Below are positions 15,339 through 24,073 of a stretch of DNA of 40,829 nucleotides, one piece after another. The notes under the pieces are model-generated. The model was not told where the DNA came from, made no database searches, and saw only the letters and a program-made list of their open reading frames with translations. Positions within the stretch are counted from its first letter, which is position 1; each line of letters starts with the position of its first letter. The position numbers and the translations under genes were made by a program. The stretch is from Propionibacteriaceae bacterium. Its GTDB lineage: Bacteria > Actinomycetota > Actinomycetes > Propionibacteriales > Propionibacteriaceae. The stretch lies in assembly GCA_905372155.1 (NCBI GenBank), contig CAJPNZ010000018.1, forward strand, positions 1 through 40,829. The letters run 5' to 3'.

Positions 15339-16672
15339 TGAGCAACGACATCTTCGCCGCCACCGGCGAACCCGAGGCCGACCGGGTCTACCTGGCGCAG
15401 GGAGGCGACTGGGCACAGATCGCCGCGGAGCAGGCCGAACGCGGGGACGAGACGATCGTGGTCAACATGGGGCCGCAGCACCCCTCCACCCACGGGGTGC
15501 TCCGTCTCATCCTGGAAATGGACGGCGAGACCGTCACCCACATCCGGCCCGCCATCGGTTTCCTGCACACCGGCATCGAGAAGAACATGGAGTTCAAGAC
15601 GTGGACCCAGGGGGTGGCGTTCTGCACCCGCATGGACTACGTCGCGCCGCTGTTCAACGAGGCCGTCTACTGCCTGGCCGTCGAGAAACTGCTCGGCATC
15701 ACCGACGACGTCCCGGAGCGCGCCTCCGTGCTGCGGGTGCTGGTGATGGAACTGAACCGCATCGCCTCCCACCTGGTGGCGATGGGCACGGGCGGCATGG
15801 AGATCGGCGCCCTGACGGTGATGACCATCGCCTTCCGTGAACGCGAGATGATCCTCGACTTCCTGGAGGGGCTGACCGGCCTGCGCATGAACCACGCCTA
15901 CATCCGTCCCGGCGGGGTGGCCAACGACCTGCAGGACGGCGGCCTGGAACACCTGCGCACCGTCATTGCCTGGCTGAGGAAACACCTGCCCGAGTACGCG
16001 ACCTTCTGCAACGAGAACCCGATCTTCAAGCTGCGCATGCAGAACCTAGCGAAGATGGATCTCACCGCCTGCATGATGATGGGCGTCACCGGCCCGATCC
16101 TGCGCTCCACCGGCTACGAGTGGGACCTGCGCCGGGCGCAGCCCTACTGCGGCTACGAAACCTACGACTTCGACGTGGTCACCTGGGACACCCAGGACGC
16201 CTACGGGCGGTTCCGCATCCGCCTGGAGGAGACCTGGCAGTCGCTGAGGATCGTGGAGCAGTGCCTGGAACGCCTCGAACGCACCCAGGGCCAGCCCGTC
16301 ATGGTGGGCGACGCGAAGATCGCCTGGCCGGCGTCGCTGGCCATCGGGCCCGACGGGCAGGGCAACAGCCACGAACACGTCAAACACATCATGGGCGAGT
16401 CGATGGAGGCCCTCATCCATCACTTCAAGATCGTCACCGAGGGATTCAAGGTGCCCGTCGGGCAGGTCTACCAGGCCGTCGAATCGCCCAAGGGTGAGCT
16501 GGGCTGCACCCTGGTCTCCGACGGCGGCACCCGCCCCTACCGCGCCCACTTCCGCGACCCGGGGTTCAACCATCTGCAGTCCGTGCCGCTGATGTGCGAG
16601 GGCGGGATGATTTCCGACGTCGTGGTGGCCGTGGCCAGCATCGACCCCGTTCTTGGAGGTGTGGACCGATGA
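15338..16672 (+). CDS. nuoD: NADH-quinone oxidoreductase subunit D
   Basis: A protein of 444 residues. It contains the 49-kDa subunit block NMGPQHPSTHGVLRLILEMDGE, HTGIEKNMEFKTW, and the C-terminal signature PVLGGVDR. The conserved His and the residues of the quinone chamber (HPSTHG) are intact. With NuoB it forms the menaquinone-binding site. The start overlaps the nuoC stop by one base (TGATG), and GGAGGA lies in the end of nuoC. The last bases overlap nuoE by ATGA. Confidence 0.97.
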   Translation: MSNDIFAATGEPEADRVYLAQGGDWAQIAAEQAERGDETIVVNMGPQHPSTHGVLRLILEMDGETVTHIRPAIGFLHTGIEKNMEFKTWTQGVAFCTRMDYVAPLFNEAVYCLAVEKLLGITDDVPERASVLRVLVMELNRIASHLVAMGTGGMEIGALTVMTIAFREREMILDFLEGLTGLRMNHAYIRPGGVANDLQDGGLEHLRTVIAWLRKHLPEYATFCNENPIFKLRMQNLAKMDLTACMMMGVTGPILRSTGYEWDLRRAQPYCGYETYDFDVVTWDTQDAYGRFRIRLEETWQSLRIVEQCLERLERTQGQPVMVGDAKIAWPASLAIGPDGQGNSHEHVKHIMGESMEALIHHFKIVTEGFKVPVGQVYQAVESPKGELGCTLVSDGGTRPYRAHFRDPGFNHLQSVPLMCEGGMISDVVVAVASIDPVLGGVDR

Positions 16673-17409
16673 GCGGTCATTTTGTCAGCGATTTCCCCGA
16701 TTCCGGTTCGGTGGACTACTCGGACCAGTCCACCAACCTCGACGAGACCGCGATCGCCGAGTTGAACGAACTGGCGGGGCGTTACCCGCACCCGCGTTCC
16801 GCGCTGCTGCCGATGCTGCACCTGGTGCAGTCCTACGACGGCCGCATCAGCCCACGCGGCATCGAGCTGTGCGCCGAGATCCTCGGGATCACCACGGCCC
16901 AGGTCTCCGGGGTGGCCACCTTCTACACCATGTTCAAGCGCAGGCCCGCCGGGCACCACCACCTGGGGGTGTGCACCACGGCCCTGTGCGCGGTCATGGG
17001 CGGCGACATCCTCCTGGAGCGGGCCAAGCAGCGGCTGGGCATCGACGAGGGCCAGACCACCCCGTGCGGACGGGTCTCGCTGGAACGCCTGGAATGCAAC
17101 GCCGCCTGCGACTACGCGCCCGTGGCGATGGTCAACTGGGAGTTCTTCGACGACATGACCCCGGAGAAGCTCGACGAACTGATCGACGCGCTCATGAACG
17201 GCGATGAGGTGGTTTCCCCGCGCGGGGCCACCATCACGTCCTGGAAGAAGGCCGAACGGGTGCTCGCCGGGTTCCCCGACGGGCGCGCCGACGAGGGTCC
17301 CTCCGCCGGGCACGCATCCACCCTCGGCAGGCGGATCGCCGCCGAAAGGGGATGGAGTGCCCCCGATCCCGACAATCTGCCGGCCGCACCCGAGGAGGAG
17401 ACGAAGTGA
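16669..17409 (+). CDS. nuoE: NADH-quinone oxidoreductase subunit E
   Basis: A protein of 246 residues. The [2Fe-2S] ligands of the thioredoxin-like domain are C102, C107 (CTTALC), C143 and C147 (CNAAC). The C-terminal 70 residues, beyond DALMNGDEV, form a charged, Gly/Pro-containing extension seen in actinobacterial NuoE. It belongs to the NADH-dehydrogenase module with F and G. The start overlaps nuoD (ATGA) and the stop overlaps nuoF (GTGA). Confidence 0.97.
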   Translation: MSGHFVSDFPDSGSVDYSDQSTNLDETAIAELNELAGRYPHPRSALLPMLHLVQSYDGRISPRGIELCAEILGITTAQVSGVATFYTMFKRRPAGHHHLGVCTTALCAVMGGDILLERAKQRLGIDEGQTTPCGRVSLERLECNAACDYAPVAMVNWEFFDDMTPEKLDELIDALMNGDEVVSPRGATITSWKKAERVLAGFPDGRADEGPSAGHASTLGRRIAAERGWSAPDPDNLPAAPEEETK

Positions 17410-18722
17410 GCGACCTGCTCGCCCCGGTCCTCAGTGACCAGTGGGGCCAGGACAAGTCCTGGAAACTTTCGCGCTACGAGGCCGCGGGAGGATACCGGGC
17501 GCTGCGCAAAGCGCTGCTCGGCATGACCCAGGCCGAGGTGATCGCCCTGGTCAAGGACGCTGGTCTGCGCGGCCGGGGTGGCGCTGGTTTCCCGACGGGC
17601 ATGAAGTGGAGTTTCGTGCCCCAGGACAACCCCAACCCGAAGTACCTCGTGGTCAACGCTGACGAATCGGAGCCCGGCACCTGCAAGGACATGCCGCTGC
17701 TGATGGCCTCCCCCCACACCCTCGTCGAGGGCGTGCTGATCGCCTCCTACGCCATCGGTTCCCACCAGGCGTTCATCTACTGCCGCGGTGAGGTGCTGCA
17801 TGTGATCCGGCGGCTCCAGCAGGCCGTCAAGGAGGCCTACCGGGCCGGCTACGCGGGAAGGAACGTGCTGGGATCCGGCTACGACCTCGACGTGATCGTC
17901 CACGCCGGGGCCGGGGCCTACATCTGTGGCGAGGAAACCGCGCTGCTCGACTCCCTGGAGGGCAGGCGCGGCCAGCCGAGGCTGCGTCCCCCGTTCCCGG
18001 CCGTCGCGGGCCTGTACGCCTCCCCGACGGTCATCAACAACGTGGAGTCCATCTCCTCGGTGCCCTCGATCGTCAACAACGGGGCCGCCTGGTTCCAGGC
18101 GATGGGCACGGAGAAGTCGAAGGGCATGACGATCTACTCGCTGTCCGGGCACGTCGCCCGGCCGGGGCAGTTCGAGGCCCCCATGGGCATCACGCTGCGG
18201 CAGCTGCTGGAGCTCTCCGGCGGTATCCGCGCGGGTCATGAGCTGAAGTTCTTCACTCCGGGGGGGTCCTCCACCCCGATCCTTACCCCCGAACACCTCG
18301 ACATCCCCCTCGACTACGAGGGCATGGCCTCGGCGGGCACGATGCTCGGCACCAAGGCGCTCCAGGTCTTCGACGAGACCACCTCCGTGGTGCGCACCAC
18401 CCTGCGGTGGGTGGAGTTCTACAAGCACGAGTCGTGCGGCAAGTGCACCCCCTGCCGTGAGGGGTCGTGGTGGCTGGTGCAGCTGCTGATGAAGTTCGAG
18501 GCCGGCACCGCCGAGGAGGGCGACGTGGACAAGCTCCTCGACGTCTGCACCAGCATCGGCGGCCGCTCGTTCTGCGCCCTGGCCGACGGCGCCGTCGCCT
18601 GCGTGACCAGCGCGGTGCGCCGCTTCCGCTCCGAGTTCGAGCAGGGCTACCACACGCCCGCCTGGGAACTTTTCCCCTACGAACGCAGCGCGTTGTTCGC
18701 CACGGAAGGAGGTCTCCGGTGA
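17406..18722 (+). CDS. nuoF: NADH-quinone oxidoreductase subunit F (NADH/FMN site)
   Basis: A protein of 438 residues. The NADH-binding glycine loop is GRGGAGFPTG (56-65), the FMN region is NADESEPGT (84-92) followed by GAGAYICGEETAL, and the N3 [4Fe-4S] ligands are C344, C347, C350 (SCGKCTPC) and C390. It accepts hydride from NADH onto FMN. GTG 17406 is preferred because it overlaps the nuoE stop (GTGA); the open frame continues 18 codons upstream within nuoE. It overlaps nuoG by GTGA. Confidence 0.97.
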   Translation: MSDLLAPVLSDQWGQDKSWKLSRYEAAGGYRALRKALLGMTQAEVIALVKDAGLRGRGGAGFPTGMKWSFVPQDNPNPKYLVVNADESEPGTCKDMPLLMASPHTLVEGVLIASYAIGSHQAFIYCRGEVLHVIRRLQQAVKEAYRAGYAGRNVLGSGYDLDVIVHAGAGAYICGEETALLDSLEGRRGQPRLRPPFPAVAGLYASPTVINNVESISSVPSIVNNGAAWFQAMGTEKSKGMTIYSLSGHVARPGQFEAPMGITLRQLLELSGGIRAGHELKFFTPGGSSTPILTPEHLDIPLDYEGMASAGTMLGTKALQVFDETTSVVRTTLRWVEFYKHESCGKCTPCREGSWWLVQLLMKFEAGTAEEGDVDKLLDVCTSIGGRSFCALADGAVACVTSAVRRFRSEFEQGYHTPAWELFPYERSALFATEGGLR

Positions 18723-21112
18723 GCCAGCCAACCGACACCGCAGCCAAGGTGGCGCCGAAACCGGATCTCGTCACCCTCACCATCGACGACGTCCCGGTCA
18801 GCGTCCCGAAGGGAACCCTCATCATCCGGGCCGCCGAGATGATCGGCACCGCCATTCCCCGGTTCTGCGACCATCCGCTGCTCGACCCCGTCGGGGCCTG
18901 CCGGCAGTGCCTGGTCGAGATCCCCGACGCTGGCAACGGCCGCGGTTTCCCCAAACCCCAGGCCTCCTGCACCATGCCGGTTGCCGAGGGCATGGTGGTG
19001 CGCACCCAGGTCAGCTCGCCCGTGGCGAAACGCGCCCAGGAGGGCATCCTGGAGCTGCTGCTGATCAACCACCCGCTCGACTGCCCCATCTGCGACAAGG
19101 GCGGCGAGTGCCCCCTGCAGAACCAGGCGCTCAGCAACGGGTACGGCGAGTCGCGTTACGGCGGGGTGAAACGCACCTACCCGAAGCCGGTCAACGTCTC
19201 CGCGCAGATCCTCCTCGACCGCGAACGCTGCGTGCTGTGCGCCCGCTGTACCCGGTTCTCGGAGCAGATCTCCGGCGACCCGTTCATCGCGCTGGTGGAA
19301 CGCGGCGCGCTGCAGCAGGTCGGGTTCTACGAGCAGGACCCCTACGACTCGTACTTCTCCGGCAACGTGGTGCAGATCTGCCCGGTGGGCGCGCTCACCT
19401 CGGCGGCCTACCGCTTCCAGGCGCGGCCCTTCGACCTGAAGTCGACCACCACCTCCTGCGACCACTGCGCGGGCGGCTGCGAGATCCGCGCCGACCACCG
19501 GCACCACCAGGTCAAGCGCCATCAGGCGGGCGATGCCCCCGAGGTGAACGAGGAATGGCTCTGTGACAAGGGGCGTTTCGGTTTCGTCTCGGGACGCGGC
19601 GAGGACCGCCTGACCCGGCCGCTGGTCAGGCGCAACGGGGTCCTGCAGGTCGCGAGCTGGCCCGAGGCCATCGACGCCGCCGTCGCCGGGTTGAAGGCCG
19701 CGGGAACCGCGGTCGGTGTGCTGCCGGGCGGCCGGCTGACCGTCGAGAACGCCTACGCCTACTCGCGGTTCGCGCGCACCGTGCTCGGCACCAACAACAT
19801 CGACTTCCGTTCCCGGGCCGCATCCGAGGAGGAGGCCGAGTTCCTGGCCTCCCGCGTCGCGGGACGGGGAATGGACGTCACCTACGCGGATCTCGAGGCC
19901 GCCAAGCACGTGGTGCTGGTCAGCTACGAACCCGAGGACGAGACCTCCGTGGTTTTCCTGCGGCTGCGCAAGGCGGTGCGCAAGCACGGCCTCAAGGTCA
20001 CCACGCTCGCGCCGTTCGCGTCCCGGGGAACGCAGAAACTCTCCGCGACGCTGATTCCCGTGGCACCCGGAGCCGAGGCGCAGACCCTCGAGGCCATGGA
20101 CCTGGGGGAGGGCACCATCATCCTCGTCGGTGAGCGAGCCGCCTGCCAGCCGGGTCTGCTGTCCGAGGTTTCCTCCAAGGCGATCCGCAGCGGGGCGCGT
20201 CTGGCGTGGATGCCGCGCCGCGCGGGCGACATGGGGGCCATCGCGACGGGCTGCCTGCCGGGTCTGCTGCCGGGCGGCCGCCCCGTCTCCTCGGCGGAGG
20301 CCCGGGTCGACATGGCCGCGGCCTGGGGGGTGGGTACGCTGCCCACCGAACCCGGCCTGAGCGCCGCCGAGCAGTTCGCCTCGGCGCAGGAGGGCTACCT
20401 CAAGGCGTTCCTGGTGGCGGGTGTCGATCCCTACGACATGCCGGAGGCCGACTCCGCCCTGCACGCGCTGCGCAAGAGTTTTGTGGTGCACGTCTCCACC
20501 CGCGCCAACGCCGTTACCGAGGTGGCCGACGTGGTCTTCCCCGCCTGCCTGATGGAGGAACAGGCCGGGCACTTCCTGAACTGGGAGCAGCGCATCCGGC
20601 CTGTCGCCCTGGTCAACGAGGGAACCAGGCATCCCATGAGCGATCTGCGGATCCTCGCGGCCCTGGCCGACGCCATGGGGGCCGATCTCGGGTTCCGCAC
20701 CTCCGCGGCCGCCTGGGCGGATTTCCAGGAACTCGGTGAGTGGGAGGGCGAGCGGGTCGCCGTCCCGCGCAAACTCGACGCCGGTGTGACCCAGGGCGGT
20801 GTCGTGGTCGCCTCCTGGCGGGAGGCCCTCGACGCCACCAGCGGCATCGACTTCGAGATCGCGCTGCGCAGGACCGCTCGGCCCGCCGTCGCCCGGATGT
20901 CGCCGGCGACGGCCGCGGCGTTCGGGATCGGCGAGCTGTGCCGCATCGAGGCCCCAGGGTCCTCGCAGTTGTTGCCCGTCCAGCTCACGGAGATGGTCGA
21001 CGGTGTGGTGTGGGTGCCGATGAACCCCGGGGAACCCGGCCGTCTCGGCGTGGTGCCCGGTTCCATCGTGACCGTGGCGCCCGCCTCCAGCGATGAAGGA
21101 GATCAGGAATGA
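18719..21112 (+). CDS. nuoG: NADH-quinone oxidoreductase subunit G
   Basis: A protein of 797 residues. Cluster ligands in order: [2Fe-2S] C50, C61, C64, C84; His/Cys cluster H118, C122, C125, C131; [4Fe-4S] C171, C174, C177, C221; and the extra N7 set C247, C250, C254, C282, which is absent from many complexes I. The remainder is a molybdopterin-oxidoreductase-like fold ending with a dinucleotide-binding-type barrel (ARMSPATAAAFGIGE onward). GTG 18719 has AAGGAGG upstream and overlaps the nuoF stop. A long open frame extending 84 codons into nuoF is not used. Confidence 0.97.
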   Translation: MSQPTDTAAKVAPKPDLVTLTIDDVPVSVPKGTLIIRAAEMIGTAIPRFCDHPLLDPVGACRQCLVEIPDAGNGRGFPKPQASCTMPVAEGMVVRTQVSSPVAKRAQEGILELLLINHPLDCPICDKGGECPLQNQALSNGYGESRYGGVKRTYPKPVNVSAQILLDRERCVLCARCTRFSEQISGDPFIALVERGALQQVGFYEQDPYDSYFSGNVVQICPVGALTSAAYRFQARPFDLKSTTTSCDHCAGGCEIRADHRHHQVKRHQAGDAPEVNEEWLCDKGRFGFVSGRGEDRLTRPLVRRNGVLQVASWPEAIDAAVAGLKAAGTAVGVLPGGRLTVENAYAYSRFARTVLGTNNIDFRSRAASEEEAEFLASRVAGRGMDVTYADLEAAKHVVLVSYEPEDETSVVFLRLRKAVRKHGLKVTTLAPFASRGTQKLSATLIPVAPGAEAQTLEAMDLGEGTIILVGERAACQPGLLSEVSSKAIRSGARLAWMPRRAGDMGAIATGCLPGLLPGGRPVSSAEARVDMAAAWGVGTLPTEPGLSAAEQFASAQEGYLKAFLVAGVDPYDMPEADSALHALRKSFVVHVSTRANAVTEVADVVFPACLMEEQAGHFLNWEQRIRPVALVNEGTRHPMSDLRILAALADAMGADLGFRTSAAAWADFQELGEWEGERVAVPRKLDAGVTQGGVVVASWREALDATSGIDFEIALRRTARPAVARMSPATAAAFGIGELCRIEAPGSSQLLPVQLTEMVDGVVWVPMNPGEPGRLGVVPGSIVTVAPASSDEGDQE

Positions 21113-22398
21113 ACGTGTTCTTCCAGGATCCGTGGTGGCTCATCGCCATCAAGGTCCTCGCCCTGTTCGTGATCCTGCTGGTGTGGACCATCTTCAACGT
21201 CTGGTACGAGCGGCGTCTCGTCGGCAAGATGCAGCACCGTCTCGGACCGATCATGAACGGACCCTTCGGTTTGGGCCAGGCGCTCGCCGACGGCATGAAA
21301 CTGCTCGTCAAGGAGGATTTCCGGCCGAAGCACACCGACAAGTGGGTGTTCAACCTGGCCCCGATCCTCACCGGCATGGCGGCCTTCACCACCTGGACGG
21401 TGATCCCGTTCGGCGGCCAGGTGGAGATCTTCGGGGTCTCCACCCGCCTCCAGGTCACCGACCTGCCGGTGGCGGTGCTGTTCGTGCTGGCCATCGCATC
21501 CATCGGCATCTACGGCATCGTGCTGGCGGGGTGGGCGTCGAGTTCCACCTATGCCTTCCTGGGTTCGATGCGCAGCTCAGCGCAGATGATCTCCTACGAG
21601 ATCGCGATGGGGCTGTCCATCGTCGGGGTGTTCCTGCAGGCGGGCACCATGTCCACCTACGGCATCGTCGAGGCGCAGCGCACGCCGATCATCTTCCGGT
21701 TGCCGTTCGTGGAGGGCGAGGCGAACATCGGGATGATGGGCTGGTACGCGCTGCTGCTGGCGCCGTCGTTCGTGATCTACGGCATCGCGATGGTGGGTGA
21801 GACCAACCGTGCTCCCTTCGACCTGCCCGAGTGCGAGTCCGAGCTGGTCTCCGGCTACCTGACCGAGTACTCCGGTTTCCGCTACGCCATGTTCTTCCTG
21901 GCGGAGTACATCAACATGGCGACGGTCTCCGCGGTGTGCACGACCCTGTTCCTGGGCGGCTACCTGCCCTTCTGGCCGCTCAACCTCATCGAGCCCCTCA
22001 ACAACACGTGGTTCGGCCCGATCTGGTTCGTCATCAAGGTGCAGCTGCTGTTCTCCGTGTTCGTGTGGCTGCGCGGCACCCTGCCCCGGTTCCGCTACGA
22101 CCAGTTCATGGACCTGGGGTGGAAGCGGCTGATCCCGATCTCCCTGCTGTGGATCGTGATGATCGCGTTCGCGCCGCGCTACACCCTCGCGCTGGCCGTC
22201 GCGCTCGTTGCGATCCTGGTGGCTTTCGCGCCGAGGAAGAAGGAACCCGAACGGGTGCCTCCGGTGGATCCGAACGAGCCCTTCGACGCCTTCGCGGGCG
22301 GCTATCCGGTGCCGCCCAGGCCCGGGCAGGTGCTGCCCGAGCTGGCGGGGGTGATCCGGTCCGAAATCATTGCGCCGACCGAGAACGAGGAGAAGTAA
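21109..22398 (+). CDS. nuoH: NADH-quinone oxidoreductase subunit H
   Basis: A protein of 429 residues with eight membrane spans. Diagnostic segments are RRLVGKMQHRLGPIMNGPFG, the charged quinone-site loop GETNRAPFDLPECESELVSGY and LRGTLPRFRYDQFMDLGWK. A hydrophilic tail of about 55 residues (KKEPERVPPVDPNEPFDAF onward) extends past the last span, as in other actinobacterial NuoH. It links the quinone site to the proton-pumping arm. The start overlaps nuoG (ATGA) and the TAA stop overlaps the nuoI ATG by one base. Confidence 0.97.
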   Translation: MNVFFQDPWWLIAIKVLALFVILLVWTIFNVWYERRLVGKMQHRLGPIMNGPFGLGQALADGMKLLVKEDFRPKHTDKWVFNLAPILTGMAAFTTWTVIPFGGQVEIFGVSTRLQVTDLPVAVLFVLAIASIGIYGIVLAGWASSSTYAFLGSMRSSAQMISYEIAMGLSIVGVFLQAGTMSTYGIVEAQRTPIIFRLPFVEGEANIGMMGWYALLLAPSFVIYGIAMVGETNRAPFDLPECESELVSGYLTEYSGFRYAMFFLAEYINMATVSAVCTTLFLGGYLPFWPLNLIEPLNNTWFGPIWFVIKVQLLFSVFVWLRGTLPRFRYDQFMDLGWKRLIPISLLWIVMIAFAPRYTLALAVALVAILVAFAPRKKEPERVPPVDPNEPFDAFAGGYPVPPRPGQVLPELAGVIRSEIIAPTENEEK

Positions 22399-22952
22399 TG
22401 GGAATCTTCGATCCGTGGGCCGGATTCGGCATCACCCTCCACACCATCTTCCGCAAGACCTTCACGCAGGGCTACCCGCAGAAGGGCAAGGAGAAGGTGA
22501 CGTTGCCGCGCTTCCACGGCCGGCATCAGCTCAACCGCTGGCCCGATGGCCTGGAGAAGTGCGTCGGCTGTGAGTTGTGCGCTTGGGCCTGCCCCGCCGA
22601 CGCCATCTACGTCGAGGGCGCCGACAACACCGACGAGCAGCGGTTCTCGCCGGGGGAGCGGTTCGGGCACGTCTACCAGATCAACTACCTGCGCTGCATC
22701 TTCTGCGGGATGTGCATCGAGGCCTGCCCCACGCGCGCGCTGACCATGACCAACGAGTTCAAGCTCGCCGACAAGACCCGCGGGAAACTGATCTACGAGA
22801 AGCAGGATCTCCTGGCGCCGCTGGTGGCGGGTATGGAGCAGCCACCGCATCCGCGTCGCCTCGGCGACAACGAGAAGGCCTACTTCCTGGGGCTGCCGCC
22901 CACCGGCCAGCCCGACACCCGAACGGCACCCGAACAAGGAGCGGTGAAATGA
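22398..22952 (+). CDS. nuoI: NADH-quinone oxidoreductase subunit I
   Basis: A ferredoxin-like protein of 184 residues carrying two [4Fe-4S] motifs: C55-x2-C58-x2-C61-x3-C65P and C100-x2-C103-x2-C106-x3-C110P (clusters N6a and N6b). They carry electrons from NuoG to NuoB. The start overlaps the nuoH stop by one base (TAATG). The stop overlaps nuoJ (ATGA). Confidence 0.97.
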   Translation: MGIFDPWAGFGITLHTIFRKTFTQGYPQKGKEKVTLPRFHGRHQLNRWPDGLEKCVGCELCAWACPADAIYVEGADNTDEQRFSPGERFGHVYQINYLRCIFCGMCIEACPTRALTMTNEFKLADKTRGKLIYEKQDLLAPLVAGMEQPPHPRRLGDNEKAYFLGLPPTGQPDTRTAPEQGAVK

Positions 22953-23767
22953 TTCCCCTTCCCCCGCTGACGGGTGAGGTCGTCGCCTTCGTGGTGTGCG
23001 CGCCGATCATGGTGCTGCTCGCCATCGGCATCGTCGTCGCTCGCAAACCCGTTCACTCGGCCCTCTGCATGGCTGGAGTGATGGTGGGGCTCGCGGTCCT
23101 CTACGCCGCCCAGGACGCCCCGTTCCTGTTCGTGGTGCAGATCATCGTCTACACGGGCGCCATCCTGATGCTGTTCCTGTTCGTGGTGATGCTGATTGGC
23201 GTTGACAGCCGCGACTCCGTGGTGGAGACCCTCAAGGGCCAGCGGGTGGCGGGCATCCTGGCGGTGCTCGGCCTGGCGGGTCTGCTGGTGTTCGCCGTCG
23301 GGCAGGTGGTCTTCGCCGGTGGCCCGGTGGGGCTGACGCGGGCCAACGAGGCCCAGGGCGGTAACGCCCAGGGCGTGGCGGCGCTGCTGTTCTCCCGCTA
23401 CGTGGTGCTGCTGGAGGCCACCTCGGCGCTGCTGATCACCGCGGCGGTGGGTGCCATGGTGCTGGCCCACGGCGACCGGCTCCGCAAGCCGAGGCACCAG
23501 GCCGAGCACATGGAGGCCCGTGTCGAACGCTACGCGGTCGGTGGCGTGCACCCGGGTCCGGACCCGAACTCCGGCGTCTACGCCCGTTCCAACGCCATTC
23601 ACGCGCCCGCGCTGCTTCCCGACGGCACCGTCGCCGAGAAGTCGGTGAGCCACGCCCTGACCACCCGTGGCGCGGTGGTGGCGGTCGACGATCTGCGCAA
23701 CCCGACGACCACCACCTTCGGTGAGATCGAGAAGGTTGCCGCTGAACTGGAAGGAGAGGCCAAGTGA
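22949..23767 (+). CDS. nuoJ: NADH-quinone oxidoreductase subunit J
   Basis: A protein of 272 residues with five spans in the first 170, including the conserved KPVHSALCMAGVMVGLAVLY and FVVQIIVYTGAILMLFLFVVML (with the pi-bulge region). The final 90 residues are a soluble extension (EHMEARVERYAVGG onward), longer than in enterobacterial NuoJ but usual in Actinobacteria. It overlaps nuoI (ATGA) and nuoK (GTGA). Confidence 0.96.
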   Translation: MIPLPPLTGEVVAFVVCAPIMVLLAIGIVVARKPVHSALCMAGVMVGLAVLYAAQDAPFLFVVQIIVYTGAILMLFLFVVMLIGVDSRDSVVETLKGQRVAGILAVLGLAGLLVFAVGQVVFAGGPVGLTRANEAQGGNAQGVAALLFSRYVVLLEATSALLITAAVGAMVLAHGDRLRKPRHQAEHMEARVERYAVGGVHPGPDPNSGVYARSNAIHAPALLPDGTVAEKSVSHALTTRGAVVAVDDLRNPTTTTFGEIEKVAAELEGEAK

Positions 23768-24063
23768 GCACCGAAGCCTACCTGGTGCTGGCGGCGCTGC
23801 TGTTTGCCGTCGGCGCACTCGGATTCCTGCTGCGCCGCAACGCGATCATCGCCTTCATGAGCGTGGAGCTGATGCTCAACGCTGCGAACCTGGTGTTCGT
23901 GACCTTCGCCCGCCAGCACGGCAAACTCGACGGTCAGGTGGCGTCTTTCTTCGTCATGGTGGTGGCCGCCGCCGAGGTCGTGGTCGGCCTGGCCATCATC
24001 GTCGCCGTCTATCGCGCCCGTCGCTCGGCCTCCGTCGACGACGCGAACCTGCTGAAGTTCTGA
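23764..24063 (+). CDS. nuoK: NADH-quinone oxidoreductase subunit K
   Basis: A protein of 99 residues with three spans, the standard length. The buried glutamates of the proton path are in FMSVELMLNAANLVFV and VMVVAAAEVVVGLAIIVAVYR. The GTG start overlaps the nuoJ stop (GTGA). nuoL starts 10 nt downstream with AGGAGG in between. Confidence 0.97.
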   Translation: MSTEAYLVLAALLFAVGALGFLLRRNAIIAFMSVELMLNAANLVFVTFARQHGKLDGQVASFFVMVVAAAEVVVGLAIIVAVYRARRSASVDDANLLKF

Positions 24064-24073
24064 GGAGGCTGTC

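Noticed and set aside
18677..20632. 651-codon minus-strand frame opposite nuoG (and similar long antisense frames opposite the acyltransferase and nuoL-nuoN)
   Set aside because: Typical antisense shadows of high-GC genes; composition is not protein-like and the plus-strand genes are unmistakable.
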